A DNA stretch of 64,000 bases from positions 1 through 64,000 of the forward strand of contig NZ_JABFDG010000006.1 of assembly GCF_013403955.1 (NCBI RefSeq). Reading direction: 5' to 3'. Below the pieces are notes generated by a model, which worked only from the letters and a program-made list of their open reading frames with translations, was not told the DNA's origin and searched no databases. The DNA comes from Winogradskyella vidalii (GTDB lineage Bacteria; Bacteroidota; Bacteroidia; Flavobacteriales; Flavobacteriaceae). How positions within the stretch are numbered: the stretch's first letter is position 1; every line of letters begins with the position of its first letter. The translations under genes and the position numbers were made by a program. Positions 14,647 through 24,688 of the stretch are shown one piece after another.

Positions 14647-16170
14647 ATGGCCATATTAGGAAACATCATTAAGGGGGTAATTGAATTGAAAGACACGTTT
14701 TCGTCAGAAATAATTCACGAAGAAGCTCAAGAAAAAGTCTTAAAAGAACTATTAGAAACTGCCAAAAACACCAAGTTTGGTAAGTATTACGATTTTGAAA
14801 GTATTCTTGAAACCTCTAATATTCAGAGTAGCTTCACCAAAAGTGTGCCTTACTTTGATTATAATAAAATTAATGCGGAGTGGTGGAGTAAACTACATAA
14901 TGGTGAAACTAATTTAACTTGGCCAGGAAACCCTACGTATTTTGCATTGAGCTCTGGAACTACAGGCAAATCTAGTAAACGGATTCCTGTGACTAACGAA
15001 ATGATAGATGCGATTAAAAACGCTGGAATTAAACAGGTGTTTGCTTTGAAAAATTTTGAGCTTCCTGCTGATTTTTTCGAAAAAGAAATCATGATGCTAG
15101 GTAGTTCCACGGAATTGGAAGAAAACAACAATCACTTGGAAGGTGAAATAAGTGGCATAAGTGCTAGTAATATTCCAATTTGGTTTAGAGGATATTATAA
15201 ACCTGGTGATGAAATTTCGCAAATCGATGATTGGGATGAACGTGTAGAACGTATTGCAGAACGTGCTAAAGATTGGGACATTGGAGCTTTAAGCGGCATT
15301 CCATCGTGGATAGAATTGATGCTTCAAAAAGTAATTGAATATCATAACTTAAATAATATCCACGAGATTTGGCCCAATTTGCAAGTGTACACCTCGGGTG
15401 GTGTTGCCTTTGGTCCTTATGAAAAAAGTTTTAAGGCTTTACTCGGAAAACCCGTTACGGTGATTGATACCTATTTGGCTTCCGAAGGCTATATTGCCAC
15501 ACAAGTACGCCCCGAAACGGATGCCATGCAATTAAATACGGATAATGGAATTTATTTTGAATTCGTACCTTTTAAACCCGACTATATTAATGAAGACGGT
15601 TCGCTTAAAAATGAAGCGCCTGCTCTAACCTTAGATCAAGTAAAGCTAAATCAAGATTATGTTTTAATCATTAGCACTGTGAGTGGAGCGTGGCGTTATT
15701 TAATAGGGGATACTATTGAATTTACAGATATTAAACGTGCTGAAATTAAGATAACAGGCCGTACAAAATTTTTCTTAAATACCGTTGGATCTCAGTTGTC
15801 TGTTAATAAAATGGATGCAGCAATGCGCGAACTTGAAGCGGAGTTTGATACCAAAATTCCAGAATACACCATATGTGCTAAACGCGGCGATGATGGTGAA
15901 TTTTATCATTATTGGTATTTGGGAGCCGATTTACAAAACCCTGATGAGGAAAAAATAGCCCAAGCTTTAGACGAGGCTTTAAAAACAGCAAATAAAAATT
16001 ATAAAGTAGCACGAAGTAAAGCCTTAAAAGGAGTTAAGGTCAAGGTGATTGCACCAGAACGTTTTCATGACTGGAATGAAAGAAACAAGAAAAAAGGCGG
16101 CCAAGTGAAAATGGAACGTGTCATGGGAGAAGATAAATTTGCCGATTGGGAAAGTTTTATTAATGCTTAA
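14647..16170 (+). CDS. GH3-family acyl-acid adenylating enzyme
   Basis: 507 residues, standard for bacterial GH3 proteins. The ATP-binding loop is SSGTTGKSSKRIPVT (about residues 103-117), with the second adenylation landmark GDTIEFTDIKRAEIKITGRTK near residue 350. Plant relatives join amino acids to jasmonate or auxin; the bacterial substrate is not known. Soluble and without a signal peptide. It follows the copper protein by 24 bases and is followed by a 377-base gap. Confidence 0.9.
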   Translation: MAILGNIIKGVIELKDTFSSEIIHEEAQEKVLKELLETAKNTKFGKYYDFESILETSNIQSSFTKSVPYFDYNKINAEWWSKLHNGETNLTWPGNPTYFALSSGTTGKSSKRIPVTNEMIDAIKNAGIKQVFALKNFELPADFFEKEIMMLGSSTELEENNNHLEGEISGISASNIPIWFRGYYKPGDEISQIDDWDERVERIAERAKDWDIGALSGIPSWIELMLQKVIEYHNLNNIHEIWPNLQVYTSGGVAFGPYEKSFKALLGKPVTVIDTYLASEGYIATQVRPETDAMQLNTDNGIYFEFVPFKPDYINEDGSLKNEAPALTLDQVKLNQDYVLIISTVSGAWRYLIGDTIEFTDIKRAEIKITGRTKFFLNTVGSQLSVNKMDAAMRELEAEFDTKIPEYTICAKRGDDGEFYHYWYLGADLQNPDEEKIAQALDEALKTANKNYKVARSKALKGVKVKVIAPERFHDWNERNKKKGGQVKMERVMGEDKFADWESFINA

Positions 16171-16547
16171 AAAGTAATTTTCAAACCAAAATTATCATCA
16201 TAATTTAATTTTTCTAGAATTGTCCCCTTGAGGATTACCGAGAAACAAAATATTTTTGTTTGAAAGTACTTAGCGAAGCGCTTAGGGGTGTATAAGAGGC
16301 TGTACAAAAAGTGTACAAGCAAAACCAAACTGAAACAATAGTATTCTCCCATTAACAATCAGCAAAAACAAAATTTAATAATTTAATATACAGTAAATTA
16401 AAAATGTTTTGAACTAAGTTATTGCTAAAGTAGTGTTAATAAAAAGTTTCAAATAGAATAATATTAAGTTTCACTTGATGAATCAATCATACAATTTTCC
16501 AACTTCCAACTTCCAACTTCCAACTTCCAACTTCCAACTTCCAACCA
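16171..16547. other. Intergenic gap with heptamer array
   Basis: No gene that I trust. A short palindrome TGTACA is duplicated at about 16301-16318. The end of the gap is filled by the tandem heptamer at 16497-16545. It lies between the converging GH3 and peptidase genes. Confidence 0.5.
16497..16545. repeat. Tandem heptamer, 7 x TTCCAAC
   Basis: Seven exact head-to-tail copies of TTCCAAC end two bases before the stop codon of the downstream minus-strand peptidase gene, the same arrangement and copy number as the CACCAAT array at 11149-11197. Confidence 0.95.
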
Positions 16548-17147
16548 TCACTCAATCCCATCGCGTTCTTCCACCAAATGCATAATCTCTTCAGGGGATA
16601 AATAATACTTTTTTATACGGTCTTTATAAGCCTGTGTAATATCAGCGTGATTTAAAATGAAATTTTTAGTCTTCAAAATATAATCTTCCATGCCGTGATT
16701 TACGGCAAACGCATCTGCTGCACGTTCAGCCTCAACAATATGACTTTGCGACAATAAGTATTTAAGTCCAAACCAAACTAAGTTCAGTTTACTACGGTTT
16801 TGGTAATCCATCACATGGCCTAATTCATGACCAATCCATCCAATAAAAATAGCATCAGGAATATGACGTGTAGAAAATTCCTTATCGGCAATTTGAAATT
16901 TTTCACTAATTAAAATCACATAAGCCCTATTTTTCCTGCTTTTTAAAAAACTTCCAAAAGTAGGTCGTGCCTGCATTGTCGATTTTTTAATGTTTTTCTT
17001 AAACCGAAATTCTAAATTGATATCTTTTAGTTGTGGATAATAGCTTAGGGCTGTATTAACGTTTCCTTTTATAGATTCAGGAATAATGTGCTGTGCACTC
17101 ATGTGTTGGTTAGTGATTATTAGGATTAAAACAATTAATGTTCTCAT
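16548..17147 (-). CDS. Exported zinc metallopeptidase-like protein
   Basis: 199 residues. A signal peptide (MRTLIVLILIITNQHMSAQ) is followed by a domain with a zincin motif GHELGHVMDY (about residues 103-112). A downstream EAERAADAFAVNHG provides the third ligand, the glutamate. This arrangement is that of small M48- or DUF4157-like metallopeptidases. It is probably periplasmic or lipoprotein-independent exported. Substrate unknown. Its stop codon is directly followed by the TTCCAAC tandem repeat. Confidence 0.8.
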   Translation of the reverse strand: MRTLIVLILIITNQHMSAQHIIPESIKGNVNTALSYYPQLKDINLEFRFKKNIKKSTMQARPTFGSFLKSRKNRAYVILISEKFQIADKEFSTRHIPDAIFIGWIGHELGHVMDYQNRSKLNLVWFGLKYLLSQSHIVEAERAADAFAVNHGMEDYILKTKNFILNHADITQAYKDRIKKYYLSPEEIMHLVEERDGIE

Positions 17148-17304
17148 ATAGCCTTAAATATAAATGTTGTTGGGTGCAATCATTACAAGGTTTAGTGAAA
17201 ATTTTAACCCATTCAAAAAAGTTAAAAATCGTTATAAATCTTTATAGCTACAAAAAGTAGCAATCAAATGCTTTTGTATGTAGTATTTTTGTAGGCTATA
17301 ATTT

Positions 17305-17311
17305 AAGGAGG
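17305..17311 (+). promoter_or_regulatory. Strong Shine-Dalgarno deciding a TTG start
   Basis: AAGGAGG lies 7 bases before TTG 17319-17321. A TATTTTTG box (-7 type) is at about 17284-17291. Confidence 0.75.
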
Positions 17312-17318
17312 AAACTAT

Positions 17319-18581
17319 TTGTCTTTTAACCGTATTCAAGAAAAATTAAAAATACTTGCCGATGCCGCCAAGTATGATGTGTCGTGTTCTTCTAGCGGAA
17401 GCAAGCGCGCCAACACTAACAAAGGATTAGGTGATGCTACAGGTATGGGTATTTGCCATTCGTACACCGAAGATGGTCGCTGTGTATCATTGCTTAAAAT
17501 TCTACTCACCAACCACTGTATTTTTGACTGTGCATATTGTGTTACTCGAAAAAGTAACGATGTTAAACGTGCCGCATTTAAGGTGCAAGAAGTAGTGGAT
17601 TTGACCATTAATTTCTATCGCAGAAATTATATCGAAGGGCTTTTTCTAAGTTCTGGTATTTTTAAAAGTGCCGATTACACCATGGAACGCTTAGTTGCTG
17701 TGGCTAAAAAATTACGACAGGAAGAGAATTTTAATGGGTATATTCATCTCAAATCAATTCCTGGGGCTTCCGATGAATTGATGCGTGAAGCCGGACTTTA
17801 CGCCGACCGATTGAGTGTTAATATTGAAATTCCAACAGAAGCAGGGCTTAAAAAACTAGCACCAGATAAAAAGCGTGAAGATTTTATAAAACCAATGGTT
17901 AAGGTGAAAAATGAAATCATTCAGTATAAAGCTGAAAAGAAACTTATTAAACACACTCCAAAATTTGCACCAGCAGGCCAAAGCACACAAATGATTATCG
18001 GAGCAAGTGGTGAGAACGATTTTCAGATCATGCAAACCTCAAATTATTTTTATAAAAGTTACAATTTAAAACGCGTGTATTACTCGGGTTATGTACCTAT
18101 AAGTTATGATAATCGCTTGCCTCAAATAGGAAGTGCCGTGCCTATGCTGCGCGAAAACCGACTGTATCAAACCGATTGGTTAATGCGCTTTTACGGTTTT
18201 GATGTTAGTGAAATATTAAATGAACAACATCAGAACCTAGATTTAGATGTAGACCCTAAACTGAGTTGGGCTTTGCGAAACCTTCATGAGTTTCCGGTGG
18301 ATGTTAACACGGCAGACCAGCGTATGCTTGCTAGAATTCCTGGTTTAGGAATGAAATCGGTATATAAAATTATTAATGCCAGACGTTTTAGAAGATTGAA
18401 TTGGGAACATCTCAAAAAAATTGGTGTGGCTTTAAATAGAGCCCAGTATTTTATGGTTTGTGAAAGTAATCAGTTTGAAAAACGCGATTTAACGCCTGAA
18501 AAAATTAAAGGTTTTATACTTCAGAATTCAACAAGTAAATATCAGAAAACATTAAGTAATCAATTAAATTTATTCGGGTAA
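17319..18581 (+). CDS. Radical SAM protein, putative DNA modification/repair (TIGR03916)
   Basis: 420 residues. The radical SAM cluster motif CIFDCAYC (C-x3-C-x2-C) lies near residue 69, and a helix-hairpin-helix near residues 345-375 (VNTADQRMLARIPGLGMKS) suggests DNA binding. The family pairs with DUF4130 genes, as here, and is thought to act in DNA repair or modification; the reaction is not known. The start is TTG at 17319-17321, well supported by a strong AAGGAGG Shine-Dalgarno site at 17305-17311, unusual in this phylum. It ends next to the GTG start of its partner. Confidence 0.93.
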   Translation: MSFNRIQEKLKILADAAKYDVSCSSSGSKRANTNKGLGDATGMGICHSYTEDGRCVSLLKILLTNHCIFDCAYCVTRKSNDVKRAAFKVQEVVDLTINFYRRNYIEGLFLSSGIFKSADYTMERLVAVAKKLRQEENFNGYIHLKSIPGASDELMREAGLYADRLSVNIEIPTEAGLKKLAPDKKREDFIKPMVKVKNEIIQYKAEKKLIKHTPKFAPAGQSTQMIIGASGENDFQIMQTSNYFYKSYNLKRVYYSGYVPISYDNRLPQIGSAVPMLRENRLYQTDWLMRFYGFDVSEILNEQHQNLDLDVDPKLSWALRNLHEFPVDVNTADQRMLARIPGLGMKSVYKIINARRFRRLNWEHLKKIGVALNRAQYFMVCESNQFEKRDLTPEKIKGFILQNSTSKYQKTLSNQLNLFG

Positions 18582-19355
18582 GTGACGGCTAAGAATTTAA
18601 TTTACGATGGTACCTTTGATGGTTTTTTATCTGCTGTTTTTTATGTCTTTGAACATAAATTGAAAACGGTAAGAATTCAAAATGAATTTACAGCTCAGCA
18701 AGGTTTGTTTTCAGAAAATGAAATCATTATTACCGATGAGGTAAAAGCCAACCGAGTGTGGAACGGGATTAAAACTAAATTAGCTTCTCAAGGCTGTTAC
18801 CAACTCTATTATGCGTTTTTAAGTGAACAAATAGGCGTAGAGGATTTGCTGTTAGGTTATTTACAATATGCCTTTTCGAAGACGAAGAATATGGGTAAGG
18901 ATTACTCACATCCGTCTATTTTAAAAATAGCTCAAATCGCTAAATCCGTTGGTCGTGAGAAACACCGAATGGAAGCTTTTGTACGCTTCCGACTCACTAA
19001 AGATACTATTTATTTTGCAAGTATTGCGCCCGATTTTAATGTGTTACCACTAATTGACAAGCATTTTAAAAGACGTTATGCGGATCAAAAATGGGTGATT
19101 TATGATTTGAAACGAAAATACGGTTTGTTTTACAATTTAGAAAAGGTAGAAGTGATGCAAATGGATTTTCCTGAGCATTTCGATTTTACAAAAACAGATG
19201 CTGCTTTTTTCTCCGCTCAAGAATTCGAGTTTCAAAAATTATGGCAAGACTATTTTAAGTCGACTAATATTGAATCGCGCAAAAACATGAAACTTCATAT
19301 AAGACATGTGCCAAAACGCTATTGGAAATACCTAAGCGAAAAACAACCTAATTAG
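18582..19355 (+). CDS. DUF4130 (TIGR03915) putative DNA repair protein
   Basis: 257 residues starting at GTG 18582-18584, immediately after the TAA of the radical SAM gene, so the two are one operon. The sequence follows the TIGR03915 pattern: LIYDGTFDGFLSAVFYVFE at the N terminus and DYSHPSILKIAQIAKSVGREKHRMEAFVRF in the middle, then APDFNVLPLIDKHFKRRY. The fold resembles uracil-DNA glycosylases, so a DNA-base function together with the radical SAM enzyme is likely but unproven. The last 8 bases overlap the convergent gene at 19348. Confidence 0.92.
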   Translation: MTAKNLIYDGTFDGFLSAVFYVFEHKLKTVRIQNEFTAQQGLFSENEIIITDEVKANRVWNGIKTKLASQGCYQLYYAFLSEQIGVEDLLLGYLQYAFSKTKNMGKDYSHPSILKIAQIAKSVGREKHRMEAFVRFRLTKDTIYFASIAPDFNVLPLIDKHFKRRYADQKWVIYDLKRKYGLFYNLEKVEVMQMDFPEHFDFTKTDAAFFSAQEFEFQKLWQDYFKSTNIESRKNMKLHIRHVPKRYWKYLSEKQPN

Positions 19356-21069
19356 AGCTTAGTCGTTGTACATAAGCTTTTGCCCAAGCTTCAATGCGGG
19401 GTCCAAAACATTCTAAAATAGCATCAACACCAATAACACTGCCTTTGGCTAAACGTCCTAAGACTGCAATAGGAACATCAGCTTTATTTTTAGGTGTGTT
19501 TACAAAACCATCAGGTGAGGTTTCAATGCCTAATTTGGAATGAATTGGTTGAATGAAATCATTCTGAAGCAAGTTTTTTATCAATGGAGCTTTGACTTTA
19601 AGCAATTTTGGCGCATCCAAAACACTATTAATCATCACGGGATTGGTTATGGATTGATTTTTAGAATTTTTAAATTGCCAGCCTTCAGAAACTAAGTTTA
19701 TTTCTGGGTTACTCACAAAATCTAAAGTTAAAATACCAGCATCAACTAAGGCCAACACTTGTTGCATGCTTTCAATTGGTGGGCCATAAGAATAGCGTTT
19801 ACTACGTTCGTCTAAGGCTATCACACGCTCAATAATGTCATTATTTACTTTAGCGTGAGAAAAAGCTTTGTACAAACTCGGTTGGCAAAGTCGCCACACC
19901 TGACCAACACAATAATCTAATGAAATTGGCCGCTTTCCTAAAGCCATCTCAATATAATTTTGAATGAGCTTATAAGTGCCAATGTTATAATCTTGAATTA
20001 AAGGATGTGAATAGTTGTTGTCATTTAACCAATTTAGAATAACCGTTTTTAATTCGGATAGATTAAGGTTATGAGAAACACTTTTATGTTTTAACTCTAA
20101 AAAAACACGTGCAATAATTTTAGCCATGGGCTGAATTAAAAAGGCAATAGAATCTGGATTTGAAGCGGTTTGAGCAACGGCTTCAATTTCTGACTTAAAC
20201 ATCTCTAACTCACTCGCTGTTGGTTGATACCATTGGTCAATAGTTGCGTTTAGTGGTTTTGGCACCAATGGCAAACCGTCTAAAGAAAAAGGAACTAGTT
20301 TCAATTTTTGGTCCTTAACTTTATAATATTGCGTTTCAAAAGTGGCAGGATTAATAAGTTTAAAATTGCCGTAATTATTAATTGTGAGATAGCGCATCAC
20401 ATCAATCATGGCTAAACCGAAACCTCTAATTCCAATATTAATAGCACTTTCATTTTTTATGGTGTTGAGCTGGTCAATAGGATAGGCTGTTGTATAAAGT
20501 GAAATTGACTGGTGTAATGTAGTATGCGATTGCCATTGCTTCAACTGTTTAGATAGTTCTGTCGGTTGATGACCTATAGTCAGTAAGACCGTATCACTCG
20601 TCCAGATTTGGGAATGACCAACTGTTTCTAATTGGTTGTTTTTTAAATTTAAGTCTTCAATCTTATACTTATGAAAGCTCATAAGAGTGGAGTTATCAAA
20701 TGTTTGAACAATTGAATTGTAGCGTTCAAAAAGGTATTTCCCGACTTTGTTTCTAGGTGGAAAAGTATCGGGTTCGTTAGGAGACTTGTTAAATTGACAC
20801 CAATGGTGATAGGACGGAAAAGCTTGGAGCGTATAATTATCATAAACAATTTGCGGCCGTTCCTTAATATCGCTTAAAGCTCGTTCTGTGATATTAATCC
20901 AATTAGAATCGGGCTGTGTAGTTTCCCAAACATTACCAGAGCCACCACAATCCGAAGCATCAAATACGCTTATTTTTACGCGATAATTTGTGTAGCTGAG
21001 TTCTAAAAGTAACTGCTCTAAAGCATAAAGTCCTCTGGGACCCATTCCGATAATGGCAAGTTGTTTCAT
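19348..21069 (-). CDS. FAD/NAD(P)-binding protein
   Basis: 573 residues. The N-terminal dinucleotide motif LAIIGMGPRGLYALEQLL fits the NAD_binding_9 family (pfam13454). The segment GGSGNVW and a second glycine-rich IGIRGFGLAMIDVM support it. The family is poorly characterised; members are seen as flavin monooxygenase- or amine-oxidase-like proteins. No signal peptide. It converges with the DUF4130 gene and lies downstream of the terminator of the beta-barrel gene, so it is probably transcribed alone. Confidence 0.82.
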   Translation of the reverse strand: MKQLAIIGMGPRGLYALEQLLLELSYTNYRVKISVFDASDCGGSGNVWETTQPDSNWINITERALSDIKERPQIVYDNYTLQAFPSYHHWCQFNKSPNEPDTFPPRNKVGKYLFERYNSIVQTFDNSTLMSFHKYKIEDLNLKNNQLETVGHSQIWTSDTVLLTIGHQPTELSKQLKQWQSHTTLHQSISLYTTAYPIDQLNTIKNESAINIGIRGFGLAMIDVMRYLTINNYGNFKLINPATFETQYYKVKDQKLKLVPFSLDGLPLVPKPLNATIDQWYQPTASELEMFKSEIEAVAQTASNPDSIAFLIQPMAKIIARVFLELKHKSVSHNLNLSELKTVILNWLNDNNYSHPLIQDYNIGTYKLIQNYIEMALGKRPISLDYCVGQVWRLCQPSLYKAFSHAKVNNDIIERVIALDERSKRYSYGPPIESMQQVLALVDAGILTLDFVSNPEINLVSEGWQFKNSKNQSITNPVMINSVLDAPKLLKVKAPLIKNLLQNDFIQPIHSKLGIETSPDGFVNTPKNKADVPIAVLGRLAKGSVIGVDAILECFGPRIEAWAKAYVQRLSSN

Positions 21070-21087
21070 AGGATTAATAAAAGTAAC

Positions 21088-21118
21088 AAAAAAACCACCT
21101 CGTTAAAGGTGGTTTTTT
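21088..21118 (-). terminator. Intrinsic terminator after the beta-barrel gene
   Basis: Stem AAAACCACCT (21091-21100)/AGGTGGTTTT (21107-21116), followed on the minus strand by a T run. It separates the beta-barrel gene from the FAD protein gene. Confidence 0.85.
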
Positions 21119-21138
21119 AAAATATACATTGTCGCCGT

Positions 21139-21621
21139 TTAGAATTGGTATCTTATACCTAAGGCGATATCAAGGTCTAAATCGTCGTTGTAATCTCCAA
21201 AGCCTATTTCAGGTCTAAAATCTAAGGATAACATTAATGGAATATCAAAACTGTATTCAATACCAACATCACCAGCAATAAAAACAAAAGTATCATCGTA
21301 ATCATTACCATAATCATTGTCATAGCTGTAAGACCCTAATCCACCACCAGCACCTGCGTACCAGTTAAAACCATCTTCAATATTCCAAACCCATTGGTAT
21401 ATTCCAGCAAGTTTAAATCCATCGTAGTTGTCTCCAGATCTCCATCCTAAATCAGCTTCTAATCTGTTATTACCACCTAGTGCACGCTGGTAAGATACTT
21501 CAGTACCAAATCCGTCATTTCCCCCTAGTCTTAGTCCAATAGCATTATCTGCTATTTCTTGAGCACTAGATAAACTAGTAAAACCAATTGCAAATAAACC
21601 TAATAAAAATAATTTCTTCAT
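21139..21621 (-). CDS. Outer-membrane beta-barrel protein
   Basis: 160 residues. Signal peptide MKKLFLLGLFAIGFTSLSSA then alternating strand pattern (GLRLGGNDGFGTEVSY, RLEADLGWRSGD, FKLAGIYQWVWN, WYAGAGGGLGSYSYD) ending with DIALGIRYQF, a barrel-closing aromatic C terminus. It should fold as an 8-stranded barrel in the outer membrane. It is acidic and rich in asparagine, aspartate and tyrosine, as is usual for loops. No functional family beyond that can be named. It stands alone with its own terminator. Confidence 0.85.
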   Translation of the reverse strand: MKKLFLLGLFAIGFTSLSSAQEIADNAIGLRLGGNDGFGTEVSYQRALGGNNRLEADLGWRSGDNYDGFKLAGIYQWVWNIEDGFNWYAGAGGGLGSYSYDNDYGNDYDDTFVFIAGDVGIEYSFDIPLMLSLDFRPEIGFGDYNDDLDLDIALGIRYQF

Positions 21622-21760
21622 AATAATCTGAGTTTAAAATTTTTAGTTTTAGCAATTTAATATTGCTATTAATCTTAACGCCAAAATTATAGTAAAATTG
21701 AGTGATTTGGCTTAATTTTAAGACAAATTTATAACTCGTTTCCATCGATTATTGACGCTA

Positions 21761-24688
21761 ATGCAAAATACAAATCTTATTAATCTAGACCCTTTAAAGC
21801 GAAAATTAGAAGGCGATTTACATGCCGATGATTTAATGCGAAAACTTTATGCCACTGATGCTTCGGTTTATAGGAAGTTGCCATTAGCAGTTGCCTTACC
21901 TAAAAATGAGAATGATATAAAACTTTTAATCGCCTTTGCTAAGGCTAATCATACCTCTTTAATTCCGAGAACTGCAGGGACATCTTTAGCGGGACAGTGT
22001 GTAGGCGATGGTATTGTGGTGGATGTTTCAAAATATTTTACCCGTATTTTAAAAATTGATGAAACAGCTCAAACGGTGACTGTTCAGCCAGGTGTGGTTA
22101 GAGATGAATTAAATAATTACTTAGAGCCCTTCGGCTTATTTTTTGGACCTAATACCTCGACATCTAATCGATGCATGATAGGCGGCATGGTGGGTAATAA
22201 TTCCTCAGGAACCACATCAATTCAATATGGCGTCACCCGAGACAAGGTCTTAAGCTTGAAGACGATTTTGAGTGATGGGAGTGACGCTGAATTTTCAAAT
22301 GTATCGGTTGAAGCATTTCAAGAAAAATTAAAATTAGAAACTCTTGAAGGGCATATTTATAAAACGATATATAAGGAATTACAATCTGAAACGGTTCAGC
22401 AGCAAATAAAAAATCACTTTCCAAAACCCGAAATCCACCGAAGAAATACCGGTTATGCGATTGATGAACTTATAAAATCTTCTGTTTTTATGGATTCAAC
22501 AGTCGATTTTAACATGTGTCAATTGCTATCTGGAAGTGAAGGAACCCTAGCATTTACAACAGAAATAACCTTACAATTAGATGTGTTGCCACCAAAAGAA
22601 AGTGCAATTATAGCGTTGCATTATAAAAGCATAGCTAATTGTCTAAAGTCTGTAGCAACAGTGATGCAATACAACCTGCATACCTGTGAGATGATGGATG
22701 ACACCATTCTTAATCTTACCAAACACAATAAAACGCAGCAAGAAAATAGAGAATTTGTAGAAGGAGAACCGGCTGCCATTTTAATGTGCGAGCTTAAAGC
22801 AGAAACGCCAGAACAATTAAAGTTAGCTATTGATGAATTTTTAAGCGCAGTTAAGGTGCTAGATTTATCTTATGCAGCCGCGATTTTAAAAGGTGAAGCC
22901 ATAGGAAAAGCTATAGAACTCCGAAAAGCTGGTTTGGGTTTATTGGGAAATCTTATAGGCGATAAAAAAGCAGTGGCATGTATTGAAGATACAGCAGTGG
23001 CTGTGGACGATTTAGATGCTTATATTTCAGAATTTACAGCACTGATGAAGTCCTATAATCAAAATGCAGTGTACTATGCGCATGCTGGAGCAGGGGAATT
23101 GCATTTACGACCGATTCTAGATTTGAAACAGAAAGAGGATGTTGTTTTATTTCGAAAAATAACGACTGACGTTGCCAAATTGGTAAAAAAATACAAAGGG
23201 TCCATGTCTGGAGAACATGGTGATGGTATTGTACGCGCAGAGTTTATACCGTTGATGATTGGCGAAGCGAATTATGCGATTATAAAACGCATTAAAACAG
23301 CTTTTGATGCCGATAATATTTTTAATCCTGGAAAAATTGTAGAAGCTTATCCGATGGATAAAAATTTACGTTATGAAACAAACCGAAAAGAACCAGAAAT
23401 TGAAACTTTACTTGATTTTTCAGAATCCCAAGGGATTTTAAGAGCAGCAGAAAAATGTAATGGTTCTGGTGATTGTAGAAAACTCCCTGAATTTGGAGGT
23501 GTGATGTGTCCAAGTTTTAGAGCCACAAGAAACGAAAAAGATACTACAAGAGGACGCGCCAATACATTGCGAGAATTTTTGACGCATTCGGAAAAAGCCA
23601 ATCGTTTTAATCATGAAGAATTAAAAGAGGTTTTCGATTTATGTTTGAGTTGTAAAGCTTGTAAAAGTGAATGTCCAAGTAGTGTGGATATAGCGAGTTT
23701 AAAAGCCGAATTTCAATACCAATATCAGAAAGTAAATGGTGTGCCTATGCGTACAAAACTTTTTGCTTTTAACAATACAATTAATAGCTATGCAAGTCTA
23801 GTTCCTGGTGTCACCAATTTTATTTTTACCAATCGTTTTACAAGTTCAATTATAAAAGTTGTTGGTGGTATAGCTAAAGAACGAAGCTTGCCTTTAATTT
23901 CAAGTAAAAGTTTATATAAAGAATTTAAAACATCTAAAAAAGAGACTATTACAAGTAGTTATGTTAAAGAAGTGTGTCTGTTTGTTGATGAATTTACCAA
24001 TTATTTAGACACCGAAGTTGGTGTCGATGCCCTTGCGCTTTTAAAAGCTTTAAATTATAAAGTAAGTGTTATTTCACATTCAGAATCGGGACGCGCTATG
24101 TTGTCTAAAGGTTTAGTGAAAAACGCTAAAAAAATGGCTAATAATAATGTGTCTAAATTTAAAACTTTAGTTTCAGAAAACACACCATTAATTGGTATAG
24201 AGCCTTCTGCGATTTTAACGTTTAGAGATGAATATTTAAAATTAGCGGATGATAAGGAGGCGGCAAAATCCATTGCAAAACATACTTATATTATTGAAGA
24301 GTTTATTCAGCAAGAAATTGAATTACGACATATAACTTCAGAACAGTTTACACAAGAAGCTAAAACGATTAAATTTCATGGACACTGTCATCAAAAAGCT
24401 TTATCGAATCAGAAAACAAGTTTTGATGTTTTAAATTTGCCAAAAAACTATAATGTTACCATTATTCCTAGTGGTTGCTGTGGTATGGCAGGAAGTTTCG
24501 GTTATGAAAAGGAACATTATAAAGTGAGTATGCAAATAGGAGAGCAAACGTTATTTCCTTCGGTAAGAAAAGCGTCAGAAAACACAATAATTGCTGCAAA
24601 TGGAACAAGTTGTAGGCATCAGATAAAAGATGGAACAGGGCGCCTGGCTAAGCATCCAATTACAATACTTAAGGAAGCCTTACTTTAA
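21761..24688 (+). CDS. FAD-binding and 4Fe-4S oxidoreductase (GlcD/GlcF-like fusion)
   Basis: About 975 residues from ATG 21761; TTG 21752 is another possible start. Order: FAD_binding_4 domain (RTAGTSLAGQCVGDGI near residue 73), FAD-oxidase C domain, then a ferredoxin-like region with CNGSGDCRKL and CLSCKACKSECPS (4Fe-4S), and CCG domains at the C terminus (FHGHCHQKAL, PSGCCGMAGSFG). This arrangement matches YdiJ-like D-2-hydroxyacid dehydrogenases. Likely a membrane-peripheral or cytosolic dehydrogenase of lactate or a related 2-hydroxyacid; the substrate is not certain. Converges with the LpxH-like gene, overlapping by 4 bases. Confidence 0.92.
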   Translation: MQNTNLINLDPLKRKLEGDLHADDLMRKLYATDASVYRKLPLAVALPKNENDIKLLIAFAKANHTSLIPRTAGTSLAGQCVGDGIVVDVSKYFTRILKIDETAQTVTVQPGVVRDELNNYLEPFGLFFGPNTSTSNRCMIGGMVGNNSSGTTSIQYGVTRDKVLSLKTILSDGSDAEFSNVSVEAFQEKLKLETLEGHIYKTIYKELQSETVQQQIKNHFPKPEIHRRNTGYAIDELIKSSVFMDSTVDFNMCQLLSGSEGTLAFTTEITLQLDVLPPKESAIIALHYKSIANCLKSVATVMQYNLHTCEMMDDTILNLTKHNKTQQENREFVEGEPAAILMCELKAETPEQLKLAIDEFLSAVKVLDLSYAAAILKGEAIGKAIELRKAGLGLLGNLIGDKKAVACIEDTAVAVDDLDAYISEFTALMKSYNQNAVYYAHAGAGELHLRPILDLKQKEDVVLFRKITTDVAKLVKKYKGSMSGEHGDGIVRAEFIPLMIGEANYAIIKRIKTAFDADNIFNPGKIVEAYPMDKNLRYETNRKEPEIETLLDFSESQGILRAAEKCNGSGDCRKLPEFGGVMCPSFRATRNEKDTTRGRANTLREFLTHSEKANRFNHEELKEVFDLCLSCKACKSECPSSVDIASLKAEFQYQYQKVNGVPMRTKLFAFNNTINSYASLVPGVTNFIFTNRFTSSIIKVVGGIAKERSLPLISSKSLYKEFKTSKKETITSSYVKEVCLFVDEFTNYLDTEVGVDALALLKALNYKVSVISHSESGRAMLSKGLVKNAKKMANNNVSKFKTLVSENTPLIGIEPSAILTFRDEYLKLADDKEAAKSIAKHTYIIEEFIQQEIELRHITSEQFTQEAKTIKFHGHCHQKALSNQKTSFDVLNLPKNYNVTIIPSGCCGMAGSFGYEKEHYKVSMQIGEQTLFPSVRKASENTIIAANGTSCRHQIKDGTGRLAKHPITILKEALL

